A stretch of DNA of 64,000 nucleotides, from the NCBI RefSeq assembly GCF_046156265.1, contig NZ_JAWDIR010000022.1, positions 62,001-126,000 of the forward strand, given 5' to 3'. Positions 25,972 to 34,283 of this stretch are shown here, piece after piece (the stretch's first letter is position 1; each line of letters starts with the position of its first letter). The notes below the pieces were generated by a model, which was not told where the DNA came from, ran no database searches, and was given only the letters and a program-made list of their open reading frames with translations. Source of the stretch: CAMDHY01 sp046156265 (GTDB lineage: Bacteria; Pseudomonadota; Alphaproteobacteria; Rhizobiales; Segnochrobactraceae). A program made the translations under genes and the position numbers.

Positions 25972-26769
25972 TCACGGCTCGGCCGAACGGGCCGCGAAGG
26001 CCTCGTCCAGCACGGCGTTCGCCTCGGCGACGCCGGCGGCGGGGCCGTCGGGATGCGACCAGACGAACGTGCGCACGCCGACGAACTCGGCGCCGGTGGA
26101 GGCGGCCTCGGCGACGGCGTCGCGCGTCGCGCCGGCAAGCGCGATGCAGGGCACCTCGAAAAGCGGCACCCACCAGTCCGCGAAAGCGAGCGTCTTGTGG
26201 TGGGTGACGTCGGCGTCCGGGCGCTCGAGCAGGCCGAACAGCACATAGGCGGCATCGGCTTCCGCAGCGGCCATCGCGGCGTGGCGGGTGCGCACACCAC
26301 CGACGCCGACGATCTTGCCCTTGAACCGCGCCACCATGTCGGCGATCTCGGCGGTAACCGGGTCGCCCCGCGACGGCGCCTCGTCGTCGTCGTCGCCGTC
26401 TTCTTCGACCTCGCCGGCCGCGTCGTCCTCGTCGGCGGCTGGCAGGTCGGAATCGTCCTCGCCGGCGCCGAGATCGAGGTGGATGCCGTCGGCCTTGGAG
26501 CGGCCGGCGGCACGGGTATCGCCGATCACCACGGCGGCGGCGCCGGCGCCCTGTGCGATCGGCACGAGGCGCTCGGCGGCGGACTGGCGGTCGGCATCGC
26601 TGCCGACCCGGCCGATCAGCACGGCGGCGACATCACCGCCCGACAGCGCCAGCCGCAGGTCGTCGGCGAGCACGCCGATGTCGCCGGTGTCCGGCGTCAC
26701 CAGCACGAGCCGGGAGCGCGCGGGCTTGTCCGCGCCCGCGCCCCTGCGGTTGCTGTCGCGCTTGCTCAC
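25972..26769 (-). CDS. ThiE-like (thiamine-phosphate synthase fold) protein
   Basis: Protein of 265 residues with the thiamine-phosphate synthase TIM-barrel fold: LVLVTPDTGD at strand 1, GAAAVVIGDTRAAGRSKADG, IHLDLG, IVGVGGVRTRHAAM and DAAYVLFGLLE. The canonical ThiE loop after the HLG-type motif is replaced by a strongly acidic insertion (about residues 100-135, rich in D and E, including EEDGDDDDE). Thiamine synthesis is therefore doubtful. The GTG start overlaps the fba stop (GTGA), showing translational coupling to class I aldolase, a conserved arrangement in Hyphomicrobiales. Its true role is unknown. Confidence 0.75.
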   Translation of the reverse strand: MSKRDSNRRGAGADKPARSRLVLVTPDTGDIGVLADDLRLALSGGDVAAVLIGRVGSDADRQSAAERLVPIAQGAGAAAVVIGDTRAAGRSKADGIHLDLGAGEDDSDLPAADEDDAAGEVEEDGDDDDEAPSRGDPVTAEIADMVARFKGKIVGVGGVRTRHAAMAAAEADAAYVLFGLLERPDADVTHHKTLAFADWWVPLFEVPCIALAGATRDAVAEAASTGAEFVGVRTFVWSHPDGPAAGVAEANAVLDEAFAARSAEP

Positions 26770-27800
26770 GCTGCCTGCCGCTCCGCGTCGGCCGACCAGC
26801 GGCCGGTGGCGGCGAGCGCGTTCATGCGGCAGCGGTGCGCGAAGGCGCGCTGGCCGGCGGCGACGTTCTCCGCCTTGCCGCCCCACGCCTTCAGCGCCGC
26901 CGCCTGCAGGGCGCGGCCGTAGGAGAAGGTGAGCTTCCACGGCAGCGGGCCGCCGAGCTCGTTCATCAGGGAGAGGTGCCGGGTGGCGACCTCGTCCGAC
27001 TGGCCGCCCGAGAGGAAGGCGACGCCCGGCACCGCCGGCGGCACGCACGCCTTCAGCACCTTCACGGTCATCTCGGCGACTTCCTCGGGGGACGCCTGGG
27101 TCGGGCAGTCCTTGCCGGCGATGATCATGTTCGGCTTCAGGATCATGCCGGTGAGGTCGACGCCGGCAAAATAGAGCTGCTCGAACACGAGCTTCAGGGC
27201 GAGCTCGGTGACGCGGTAGCAGGTGGCGATGTCGTGGGTGGCCACCGGGCCGTCCATCAGCACCTCCGGCTCGACGATCGGCACGATCTGCGCTTCCTGG
27301 CAGAGCGCGGCGTAGCGGGCGAGCGCGTGGGCGTTGGCGGCAAGCGCGTTGTAGGTCGGGATGCCCTGGGCGATATCGATGACAGCCCGCCACTTGGCGA
27401 AGCGGGCGCCGAGCTGGTGGTACTCGGCCAGCCGGCCCCGCAGGCCGTCGAGGCCCTCGGTGATCTGCTCGCCCTTGGTGCCGGCGAGCGGCTGCGCGCC
27501 CTTGTCGACCTTGATGCCGGGGATCGAGCCGGCGGCCTTCAGGATGTCGACGAACGGCGTGCCGTCCTTCGCCTTCTGGCGGATCGTCTCGTCATAGAGG
27601 ATGACGCCGGAGACGTAGTTGCGCATCGCATCGTCGGCGCGGAACAGCATCTCGCGATAGTCGCGGCGGCTGTCGGGGGTCGACTCGAGGTTGATCGAAT
27701 CGAAGCGCCTCTTGATCGTGCCGGTGCTCTCGTCGGCGGCGAGAATGCCCCGCCCGTCGGCCACCATGGCGACGGCGATGTCGGCGAGCCGTTCACTCAT
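26766..27800 (-). CDS. fba: Fructose-bisphosphate aldolase class I
   Basis: Schiff-base aldolase of glycolysis, gluconeogenesis and the Calvin-type interconversions, 344 residues, the length of class I enzymes. Signatures are GRGILAADESTGTIKRRFD at the N terminus, PIVEPEVLMDG, the Schiff-base lysine in MILKPNM and the phosphate-binding FLSGGQSDEVAT. Class I enzymes need no metal. It ends in overlap with the ThiE-like gene and lies downstream of pgk on the same strand, with a 163-nt gap that contains a 20-bp palindrome. Confidence 0.96.
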   Translation of the reverse strand: MSERLADIAVAMVADGRGILAADESTGTIKRRFDSINLESTPDSRRDYREMLFRADDAMRNYVSGVILYDETIRQKAKDGTPFVDILKAAGSIPGIKVDKGAQPLAGTKGEQITEGLDGLRGRLAEYHQLGARFAKWRAVIDIAQGIPTYNALAANAHALARYAALCQEAQIVPIVEPEVLMDGPVATHDIATCYRVTELALKLVFEQLYFAGVDLTGMILKPNMIIAGKDCPTQASPEEVAEMTVKVLKACVPPAVPGVAFLSGGQSDEVATRHLSLMNELGGPLPWKLTFSYGRALQAAALKAWGGKAENVAAGQRAFAHRCRMNALAATGRWSADAERQAA

Positions 27801-27907
27801 CGATCCCTACCCTTTTTGCTGCTCCGGTCGATCTTCGGCGCCGCGTGTATGCACGGCGCCGTTTGGCAGCAGGCTGTAGTCCGTCCGCCGCGGCAGGGCA
27901 AGGTTCG

Positions 27908-27927
27908 GTGAGGCGATCGCCTCACCA
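27908..27927. promoter_or_regulatory. Perfect 20-bp palindrome between pgk and fba
   Basis: GGTGAGGCGATCGCCTCACC is a perfect self-complementary 20-mer, 108 nt upstream of the fba ATG and 37 nt beyond the pgk stop. It may be an operator or form a pgk 3' hairpin; no T run follows. Its meaning is not established. Confidence 0.5.
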
Positions 27928-27963
27928 CAAGTGCGAGATCGGCCGCTCAGGCCAATCGGACAC

Positions 27964-29157
27964 TCACGCCTTGAGCGCCTCGACCCCCGGCAGCGGCTTG
28001 CCCTCCAGCCACTCGAGGAACGCACCGCCCGCCGTCGAGACGTAGGAGAAGCGCTCGGCGACGCCGGCGTGGTTGAGCGCCGCCACCGTGTCGCCACCGC
28101 CCGCGACCGAGAGGAGCGCCCCGGCATCGGTGCGATCGGCCGCATGGCGGGCCGCCGCGACCGTCGCAGCGTCGAACGGCGTCAGCTCGAAGGCGCCGAG
28201 CGGGCCGTTCCAGACGAGCGTCTTCGCTCCGTCGATGCGGGCGCGGACGGCGTCCACAGAGGCCGGCCCAGCATCGAGTATCATGGCGTCGGCCGGCACC
28301 GCGTCGACGCTGACCGTCTCGTTGTCGGCATTCGCCTTGAACTCGCGTGCCACCACGGCGTCCGTCGGCAGCACGATCGCGCAGCCCGACTTCTCCGCCG
28401 CCGCGAGGATGCGGCGGGCGGTGTCGGCAAGGTCGTGCTCGCAGAGCGACTTGCCGACCGCCTTGCCCTGGGCGGCGAGGAAGGTGTTCGCCATGCCGCC
28501 GCCGATGACGAGGACGTCGACGCGGCCGACGAGGTTTTCCAGGAGGTCGATCTTCGACGACACCTTGGCGCCGCCGACGATGGCGATCACCGGCCGCTGC
28601 GGCGACCCGAGCGCCTTGCCGAGCGCATCGAGCTCCGCCTGCATGCTGCGGCCGGCATAGGCCGGCAGCGCCCGCGCCAGCCCCTCGGTGGAGGCGTGGG
28701 CGCGGTGGGCGGCGGAGAAGGCGTCGTTGACGTAGAGGTCGCCGTTCGCCGCGAGCTCAGCGACGAGGGCCGGGTCGTTCTTCTCCTCGCCGGCGTGGAA
28801 GCGGGTGTTCTCGAGGAGGATAACGTCGCCCGGCACCATGTTGGCGACGGCGGCGGCCACGTCCGGGCCGACGCAATCGTCGACGAAGCCGACCGGGCGG
28901 CCGAGGGCGGCGGCGAGCGCCGGCACCACGACCTTCAGGGACTGCGACGGGTCGCGCCCGCCCTTCGGCCGGCCGAAGTGGGCGAGGAGCAGGACCTTGC
29001 CGCCCTTGTCGGCGAGCTCGGCAATGGTCGGCGCCACCGCCTTCACGCGGGTGTCGTCGGTGACGGCCCCGTCCTTGACGGGGACGTTGAGGTCGACGCG
29101 GACGAGGACCCGCTTGCCGTGCGGGTCGACGTCGTCGAGGGTGCGGAAGGCGGTCAT
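27964..29157 (-). CDS. pgk: Phosphoglycerate kinase
   Basis: Transfers phosphate between 1,3-bisphosphoglycerate and ADP. The 397-residue protein has the N-domain RVLVRVDLNVPVKDG, LLAHFGRPKG and LLENTRFHAGEEKND. The C-domain carries AIVGGAKVSSKI, VIGGGMANTFL, VWNGPLGAFE and the nucleotide loop SVAGGGDTVAAL. GGAGG stands upstream of the ATG. It lies 14 nt downstream of gap and is cotranscribed with it. Confidence 0.97.
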   Translation of the reverse strand: MTAFRTLDDVDPHGKRVLVRVDLNVPVKDGAVTDDTRVKAVAPTIAELADKGGKVLLLAHFGRPKGGRDPSQSLKVVVPALAAALGRPVGFVDDCVGPDVAAAVANMVPGDVILLENTRFHAGEEKNDPALVAELAANGDLYVNDAFSAAHRAHASTEGLARALPAYAGRSMQAELDALGKALGSPQRPVIAIVGGAKVSSKIDLLENLVGRVDVLVIGGGMANTFLAAQGKAVGKSLCEHDLADTARRILAAAEKSGCAIVLPTDAVVAREFKANADNETVSVDAVPADAMILDAGPASVDAVRARIDGAKTLVWNGPLGAFELTPFDAATVAAARHAADRTDAGALLSVAGGGDTVAALNHAGVAERFSYVSTAGGAFLEWLEGKPLPGVEALKA

Positions 29158-29171
29158 CGGCCCCCCTCCCC

Positions 29172-30179
29172 TCAGATCAGCTTCGCCATCGCGACGGCGG
29201 TGTCGCTCATCCGGTTCGAGAAGCCCCACTCGTTGTCGTACCAGGAGAGCACCCGCACCATCGTGCCGTCGAGCACCTTGGTCTGGTCGTAGGCGAACAC
29301 CGACGAGTGGCTGTCGTGGTTGAAGTCGGTCGAGACGTTCGGCAGCGACGTCGTGCCGAGGATGCCCTTCAGCGGGCCTTCGGCGGCGGCCTTGATGGCC
29401 GCGTTGACCTCGTCCTTCGTCGTCGCCTTCTTCGCCACGAACTTGAAGTCGACGACCGAGACGTTCGGCGTCGGCACGCGGATGGCGGTGCCGTCGAGCT
29501 TGCCGTTGAGCGCGGGCAGAACGAGGCCGACCGCCTTGGCGGCGCCCGTCGAGGTCGGGATCATCGACAGGGCGGCGGCGCGGGCCCGGTAGAGGTCCTT
29601 GTGCATCGTGTCGAGCGTCGGCTGGTCGCCGGTGTAGGAGTGGATCGTCGTCATGAAGCCGCGCTCGATGCCGATCGCGTCGTTCAGCACCATCGCCACG
29701 GGGGCGAGGCAGTTGGTGGTGCAGGAGGCGTTGGAGACGACGAGGTGGTCCTTGGTCAGCTTGTCGTGGTTGACGCCGTAGACGACGGTGAGGTCGGCGC
29801 CGTCGGCGGGGGCCGAGACGATGACGCGCTTGGCACCGGCGGTGAGGTGCGCCGCCGCCTTGTCGCGGGCGGTGAAGATGCCCGTGCATTCCATGGCGAT
29901 GTCGACGCCGAGCTCGCCGTGCGGCAGCGTCGCCGGATCCTTGATCGCCGTCACCTTGATCGGGCCGCGGCCGACGTCGATGGTGTCGCCGGAGACCGTC
30001 ACCACGCCCGGGAAGCGGCCGTGCACGGAATCGAAGCGCAGCAGGTGAGCGTTGGTCTCGACCGGGCCGAGATCGTTGATGGCCACCACCTCGATGTCGG
30101 TGCGACCCGACTCGATGATCGCCCTCAGAACGTTGCGGCCGATCCGCCCGAACCCGTTGATCGCAACCTTCACCGCCAT
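29172..30179 (-). CDS. gap: Glyceraldehyde-3-phosphate dehydrogenase
   Basis: Type I phosphorylating GAPDH, 335 residues. The NAD-binding N terminus reads VAINGFGRIGRN, and the catalytic cysteine lies in VSNASCTTNCLAP (about residue 153), with the partner His in FMTTIHSYTGDQ. The C-terminal SWYDNEWGFSNRM is standard. Acidic residues in the cofactor loop (AINDLG) favour NAD over NADP. AGGAGG stands at a good distance before the ATG. It lies 56 nt downstream of tkt in the same orientation. Confidence 0.97.
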   Translation of the reverse strand: MAVKVAINGFGRIGRNVLRAIIESGRTDIEVVAINDLGPVETNAHLLRFDSVHGRFPGVVTVSGDTIDVGRGPIKVTAIKDPATLPHGELGVDIAMECTGIFTARDKAAAHLTAGAKRVIVSAPADGADLTVVYGVNHDKLTKDHLVVSNASCTTNCLAPVAMVLNDAIGIERGFMTTIHSYTGDQPTLDTMHKDLYRARAAALSMIPTSTGAAKAVGLVLPALNGKLDGTAIRVPTPNVSVVDFKFVAKKATTKDEVNAAIKAAAEGPLKGILGTTSLPNVSTDFNHDSHSSVFAYDQTKVLDGTMVRVLSWYDNEWGFSNRMSDTAVAMAKLI

Positions 30180-30235
30180 CGTCGCCTCCTGCCTGTTTGT
30201 CTGCCGTTGCCTGTGTGCCTGCCGCCGTGTCGCCG

Positions 30236-32233
30236 TCAGCCCTTCTTCGCCGCCAGCGCCTCGCGGGCGAGCGCCGCCGCGCGCTCGGCGGTGATGCCGA
30301 AGTGCGGATAGAGATCCTCGATGCGGCCGCTCGCGCCGAAGCCGGTCATGCCGACGAAGATGCCGTCCGTGCCGAGGACCGCATCCCAGCCCATGCGCAC
30401 CGCCGCCTCGATGCCGACGCGCACCGGCGCCGTGCCGATCACCTCGGCGCGGTGGTCGGCCGACTGGCGGGCGAAGAGCTCGAAGGAGGGCACCGAGACG
30501 ACGCGGGCACCGATGCCGTCGCGCTGCAGGAGGTCGCGGGCGGCGAGCGCCACCTGCACTTCCGACCCGGTGGCGAACAGGCTGACCTCGGCGTCGCCGT
30601 CGGCGGCTTCGAGCTCATAGGCGCCGCGGGCGCAGAGGTTGGCGTCCTCCTGGTGCGTGCGCACCGTCGGCAGGTTCTGCCGCGACAGGGCCAGCACGCT
30701 CGGCGTCGCGCGATTTTCCAGCGCGATCTGCCAGCATTCCGCCGTCTCGACGGCATCGGCCGGCCGCATGACGAGGAGATTGGGGATGGCGCGCAGCGCC
30801 GCGAGGTGTTCGACCGGCTGGTGGGTCGGGCCGTCCTCGCCGAGGCCGATGCTGTCGTGCGTCATCACGTAGACGACGCGCAGCCCCATCAGCGCCGATA
30901 GCCGGATCGCCGGGCGGCAGTAGTCGGAGAAGACGAGGAAGGTCCCGGCATAGGGGATGACGCCGCCGTGCAGCGCCATGCCGTTCATGGCCGCCGCCAT
31001 GCCGTGCTCGCGGATGCCCCAGTGGACGAAGCGGCCGGAGAAGTCGTCGGGCGTCACCGCCACCATGCCGGCACTGCGGGTGTTGACCGAGCCCGTGAGG
31101 TCGGCGGAGCCGCCGATCGTCTCGGGAACGACCGCGTTGATGACGTCGAGCGCCATCTCCGAGGCCTTGCGGGTCGCGACCGTCGGCCGCTCGGAGGAGA
31201 GCCGGCGCTTGTAGGCGCGGACGGCCTCGTCGAAACCGTTCGGCAGGTCGCCGCGGACGCGGCGGTCGAACTCGGCGCGCTCCTCCGGCGGCAGCGCGCG
31301 GTAGCGCTTCTCCCACTCCTTGCGGCCGAGACCGGCGCGGAGCGCACTGATCCGCCAGCCGTCGCGCACGTCCGCCGGCAGCTCGAAGGGTTCCGCCGTC
31401 CAGCCGTAGGCGGCGCGGGCCGCAGCGGCCTCCGCGGGTCCGAGCGGCGAGCCGTGGGCGGACGAGGTGCCGGCCTTCTTCGGGGCGCCGAAGCCGATAA
31501 TCGTCTTGCAGGCGATCATCGTCGGCTTGTCGTTGCCGTGGGCGACTTCCAGCGCGCGCAGGATGGCGGCCGGGTCGTGACCGTCGACGCGCACCGCATC
31601 CCAGCCGGCCGCCTCGAAGCGGCGCACGGCATCGCCGGTCTCCGTCAGGTTCAGCGGCCCATCGATGGAGATGCCGTTGTCGTCATAAAGGACGATCAGG
31701 CGGGAGAGCCTGAGGTGGCCGGCGATCGAGATCGCCTCGTGGCTGATGCCCTCCATGAGGTCGCCGTCGGAGGCGAGCACATAGGTGCGGTGGTCGACGA
31801 GGTCGTCGCCGAAGCGGGCATTCATCAGGCGCTCGGCGAGCGCCATGCCGACGGCGGTGGCGATGCCCTGGCCGAGCGGGCCGGTGGTGGTCTCGATGCC
31901 GGCGCCGTGGCCGTACTCCGGATGGCCGGCGGCGCGGGCGCCGAGCTGGCGGAAGCGCCTGAGTTGATCGATCGGGAAGTCTTCGTAGCCGGTGAGGTGC
32001 AGCAGCGCATAGAGCAGCATCGAGCCGTGGCCGGCCGACAGGACGAAGCGGTCACGGTCGGGCCAGTGCGGCGCCGTCGGATCGAACTTCAGCACATGCC
32101 CGTAGAGGACCGTGGCGATGTCCGCGGCACCCATCGGCAGGCCGGGATGGCCGGATTTGGCGGCCTCCACCGCGTCGATGGCGAGGACGCGGAGCGCATC
32201 GGCCATCCGCTTGTGCTTGTCGCTGTCGATCAT
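30236..32233 (-). CDS. tkt: Transketolase
   Basis: ThDP enzyme of the pentose-phosphate pathway, 665 residues. Motifs include SGHPGLPMGAADIA, the ThDP-binding GDLMEGISHEAIS and LYDDNGISIDG, and in the pyrimidine domain WGIREHGMAAAMNG and THDSIGLGEDGPTHQP. It supplies sugar phosphates that feed gap, pgk and fba downstream. The start MIDSDKHKRM is chosen because upstream in-frame sequence is arginine-rich and unlike transketolase. A sigma-70-like promoter lies about 190 nt upstream. Confidence 0.96.
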   Translation of the reverse strand: MIDSDKHKRMADALRVLAIDAVEAAKSGHPGLPMGAADIATVLYGHVLKFDPTAPHWPDRDRFVLSAGHGSMLLYALLHLTGYEDFPIDQLRRFRQLGARAAGHPEYGHGAGIETTTGPLGQGIATAVGMALAERLMNARFGDDLVDHRTYVLASDGDLMEGISHEAISIAGHLRLSRLIVLYDDNGISIDGPLNLTETGDAVRRFEAAGWDAVRVDGHDPAAILRALEVAHGNDKPTMIACKTIIGFGAPKKAGTSSAHGSPLGPAEAAAARAAYGWTAEPFELPADVRDGWRISALRAGLGRKEWEKRYRALPPEERAEFDRRVRGDLPNGFDEAVRAYKRRLSSERPTVATRKASEMALDVINAVVPETIGGSADLTGSVNTRSAGMVAVTPDDFSGRFVHWGIREHGMAAAMNGMALHGGVIPYAGTFLVFSDYCRPAIRLSALMGLRVVYVMTHDSIGLGEDGPTHQPVEHLAALRAIPNLLVMRPADAVETAECWQIALENRATPSVLALSRQNLPTVRTHQEDANLCARGAYELEAADGDAEVSLFATGSEVQVALAARDLLQRDGIGARVVSVPSFELFARQSADHRAEVIGTAPVRVGIEAAVRMGWDAVLGTDGIFVGMTGFGASGRIEDLYPHFGITAERAAALAREALAAKKG

Positions 32234-32667
32234 GCCAGGCCCGTCTGTTCTGGAATCCGTCCGTGCCGAAGTGCGTCCGCGCCGAGAACCGTCCGCGCGC
32301 GGGGCGCCGGCCGACACCCGGACGCCGTCGCCGGGACGCCCTCGACCGCGGCGCCGCATTCACTGCGGCACCCTCGCCCGCAGCCGCGAAGATCGGCCGA
32401 AAGTCCGGGCGCACTGCTTAGCAGCAAGACCCCGCCTGTCAACGCGAGGGGACCGAACGCGGCGGTTGTGACGGCGCGGCACGCCGTCGCCGTGCACTGC
32501 GGCATGCCGTGTCGCACGCGCGAAAGATCGATCGACGACCCGGGCCGGGCGCACGTCTCGACCGCCGCCGGGCGGACGCGTAAGGTCTTCGACGGGCTCC
32601 GAATCGGGGCCAAGTCGCAACGAGGCTCGGCGGGCGCGCGCCGCGAGTGGGCCGGCGGGATCGGACG
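32234..32667. other. Divergent region between tkt and the DUF4164 gene
   Basis: A 434-nt gap with no supported gene; open frames are arginine/proline-rich. The tkt promoter candidate lies within it. No structured RNA was recognised. Confidence 0.5.
32416..32443 (-). promoter_or_regulatory. Sigma-70-like promoter of tkt
   Basis: On the minus strand TTGACA (32443-32438) is followed by 16 nt and TAAGCA (32421-32416). The -35 is perfect and the -10 is moderate. It drives towards tkt. Confidence 0.5.
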
Positions 32668-32949
32668 ATGGCGGAGCGACGGAGCGTCGAGACCTCGCTG
32701 GCGAGACTCGATCAGGCGATCGGACGGCTCGAGGTGTCGGTGGCGCGCCGGCTCGATGTCGACCGTTCGCTCGGGGCGCTGGAGATGGAATTGCAGCGGC
32801 TCGGCGAGGATCGCTCGAAGCTGGCGCTCGACCTCGACCAGTCGGCAGCCCGCTCGGCGCGCCTCGAGGAGGCGAACCGGGAGGTCTCCCGGCGCCTCGT
32901 CGCAGCGATGGAATCGATCCGCGCCGTGCTCGAACGGCACGGCGGGTGA
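32668..32949 (+). CDS. DUF4164 coiled-coil protein
   Basis: Small protein of 93 residues, almost entirely helical with heptad-like Leu/Arg spacing (SLARLDQAIGRLEVSVARRL, LEMELQRLGEDRSKLAL). It matches the DUF4164 family, found in Hyphomicrobiales directly before zapA. That gene order suggests a cell-division-related role, unproven. The ATG at 32668 follows GGCGGGA; a GTG at 32647 would add seven residues. The zapA start is 30 nt downstream. Confidence 0.75.
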   Translation: MAERRSVETSLARLDQAIGRLEVSVARRLDVDRSLGALEMELQRLGEDRSKLALDLDQSAARSARLEEANREVSRRLVAAMESIRAVLERHGG

Positions 32950-32979
32950 ACGGCATGACGGGAAGGCGCGGGTGACGAC

Positions 32980-33366
32980 ATGGCGCAGGTGAGCGTCACC
33001 ATCAACGGACGCACGTTTCGCATGGCGTGCGACGACGGCGAGGAGGACCGGCTGTCCGGCCTCGCCCGCCGCTTTGACGCGGCGATCTCGCAGCTTCGAA
33101 GCGGCTTCGGCGAGATCGGCGACCAGCGCCTCACCGTCATGGCCGGCATCATGATGACCGACCAGCTGTCGGAGGCCGAGCGCCGCCTGCAGGCGGCACA
33201 GGCGGAAGTCGCGGCCCTGAAGGAGTCGCGCGACACCGTGCTCTCCCGCACCGACGAGATCGAGCATGACGTGGCGCACCGCCTGGAGGCGGCCGCCGTC
33301 CGCATCGAGGCTCTGGCCGACGCGCTCAACCGCAAGCCCGGCGAGGGCGACGATCCCGACGCCTGA
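32980..33366 (+). CDS. zapA: Cell division protein ZapA
   Basis: FtsZ-ring-associated protein of 128 residues. The N-terminal globular ZapA domain reads VSVTINGRTFRMACDDGEED with RLSGLARRFD; the long C-terminal helix gives dimeric coiled coil (LSEAERRLQAAQAEVAALKE). It bundles FtsZ protofilaments at midcell. In many proteobacteria the 6S RNA gene follows zapA. Here only 28 nt separate its stop from the convergent SnoaL-like gene, so no 6S RNA fits at that place. Confidence 0.92.
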   Translation: MAQVSVTINGRTFRMACDDGEEDRLSGLARRFDAAISQLRSGFGEIGDQRLTVMAGIMMTDQLSEAERRLQAAQAEVAALKESRDTVLSRTDEIEHDVAHRLEAAAVRIEALADALNRKPGEGDDPDA

Positions 33367-33394
33367 AGCCGACCGCGCACCCGGCTTCCAGCCG

Positions 33395-33826
33395 TCAGGG
33401 CCTCAGATCGAGCGCCGCCTTCTCGCTGCCGTCCATGCGGAAGGGCACCGAGGTGTGCGTGTGGACGAGTTGCCATCCGCCTCCGCCGTCGCGCAGCACG
33501 AAGGTCGCCCGGTACCAGAGGTCGATGTCGGCCCCATCCGTCTTGCGACCCTGCATGTTGGCGAGGCCATAGACGACGGCGAGCGGGCCCTCGATCTCGA
33601 CGCGCGGATCGCGCAGCGCGATCTTCGGCGGCGCCTGCCAGGTCGCGAACCACTCCCTGAGGCCTGCCGGGTCGCGCGCCTCGTCGCCGGTGAACGCCAG
33701 CGGCGGCTGCAACTCGTAGGCGACGACATCCGGTGCAAGCCCGGCCACGGCGCGCTGCGCATCGCCTGCGGCGATGGCGTCGAACCCCTCCTCGAGCGAC
33801 ATCAGGATGGCTTTGCGATCGGTCAT
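33395..33826 (-). CDS. SnoaL-like/NTF2-fold protein
   Basis: Protein of 143 residues of the NTF2-like superfamily (SnoaL-like ketosteroid-isomerase fold). The N-terminal helix block MSLEEGFDAIAAGDAQRAVA, the YELQPPL pocket strand and the C-terminal VLRDGGGGWQLVHTHTSVPF hairpin identify it. Function is not predictable: the fold serves isomerases, hydrolases and stress proteins. It is transcribed against zapA and appears monocistronic. The ATG MTDRKAILM is well placed. Confidence 0.8.
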   Translation of the reverse strand: MTDRKAILMSLEEGFDAIAAGDAQRAVAGLAPDVVAYELQPPLAFTGDEARDPAGLREWFATWQAPPKIALRDPRVEIEGPLAVVYGLANMQGRKTDGADIDLWYRATFVLRDGGGGWQLVHTHTSVPFRMDGSEKAALDLRP

Positions 33827-33996
33827 GGCGTCCCTCCATGGTCACGACCGGCGTCTTCGCTGTCTCGCCGGCCTTCCAACTCGAGGACGATCGCAGCCCG
33901 CGCCATCCGACACGGTGCCGAGTGGGTCGTCGGAAAGTCCACGGAGACCGAACCCGCCGGGTGAGCCGCGCTCCCAGCGGATTACGCCGTCGTAAC

Positions 33997-34119
33997 TGGA
34001 CAATTCACTCGCCTTATGAGCGTATGCGCGCCAACAACGCGTGCATCGGGGGATGCATCGTGGAGCGGCCGAGAAGAAGCGAGGCGCGGGACATCCGGTC
34101 CGGGCGCCTCTCGTCTTTT
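33997..34119 (+). ncRNA. Candidate small RNA or attenuated wecB leader
   Basis: A possible -35 (TGGACA, 33997) with a weak GCGTAT -10 about 17 nt on precedes a hairpin with TGCATC and GATGCA arms (34042-34057, loop GGGG) and then a strong intrinsic terminator. There is no open reading frame with a ribosome-binding site between. The terminator has no upstream protein gene on this strand for over 700 nt, which argues for a short transcript of its own. The class was not recognised. Confidence 0.35.
34081..34119 (+). terminator. Intrinsic terminator upstream of wecB
   Basis: GAGGCGC (34081-34087) pairs with GCGCCTC (34104-34110). Inside it GGAC pairs with GTCC, and the tail reads TCGTCTTTT. This is the best Rho-independent terminator in the window on the plus strand. 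Confidence 0.7.
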
Positions 34120-34283
34120 GAAGCGGGGGACGAGACCTGTGAACGCTGGCGGGCGCCACAAGGGCCCGCGGACGGTGGCCTTGTTTCCGCCGCACCGGCC
34201 TGTTCGCTCTCCTGGCACCTCTCTTTCCATCCTGCGCGCGATCCGTCCTGTCCTACCTGTGGCGGGCACACAGCGAGTCCATC

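Larger units (their letters stand above)
33827..34283. other. Leader region upstream of wecB
   Basis: A 457-nt gap without protein-coding support. It holds a small hairpin (TGCATC/GATGCA, 34042-34057) and a strong terminator (34081-34119), both oriented with wecB. It probably encodes a terminated leader or small RNA. Confidence 0.55.

Noticed and set aside
26770..27963. TPP riboswitch for the ThiE-like gene
   Set aside because: The gene is translationally coupled to fba and no TPP-type sequence is seen in the gap upstream of fba.
33367..34119. 6S RNA after zapA
   Set aside because: Only 28 nt separate zapA from the convergent gene, and the structured region at 34.0-34.1 kb lacks the long paired rod with a central bulge typical of 6S RNA.
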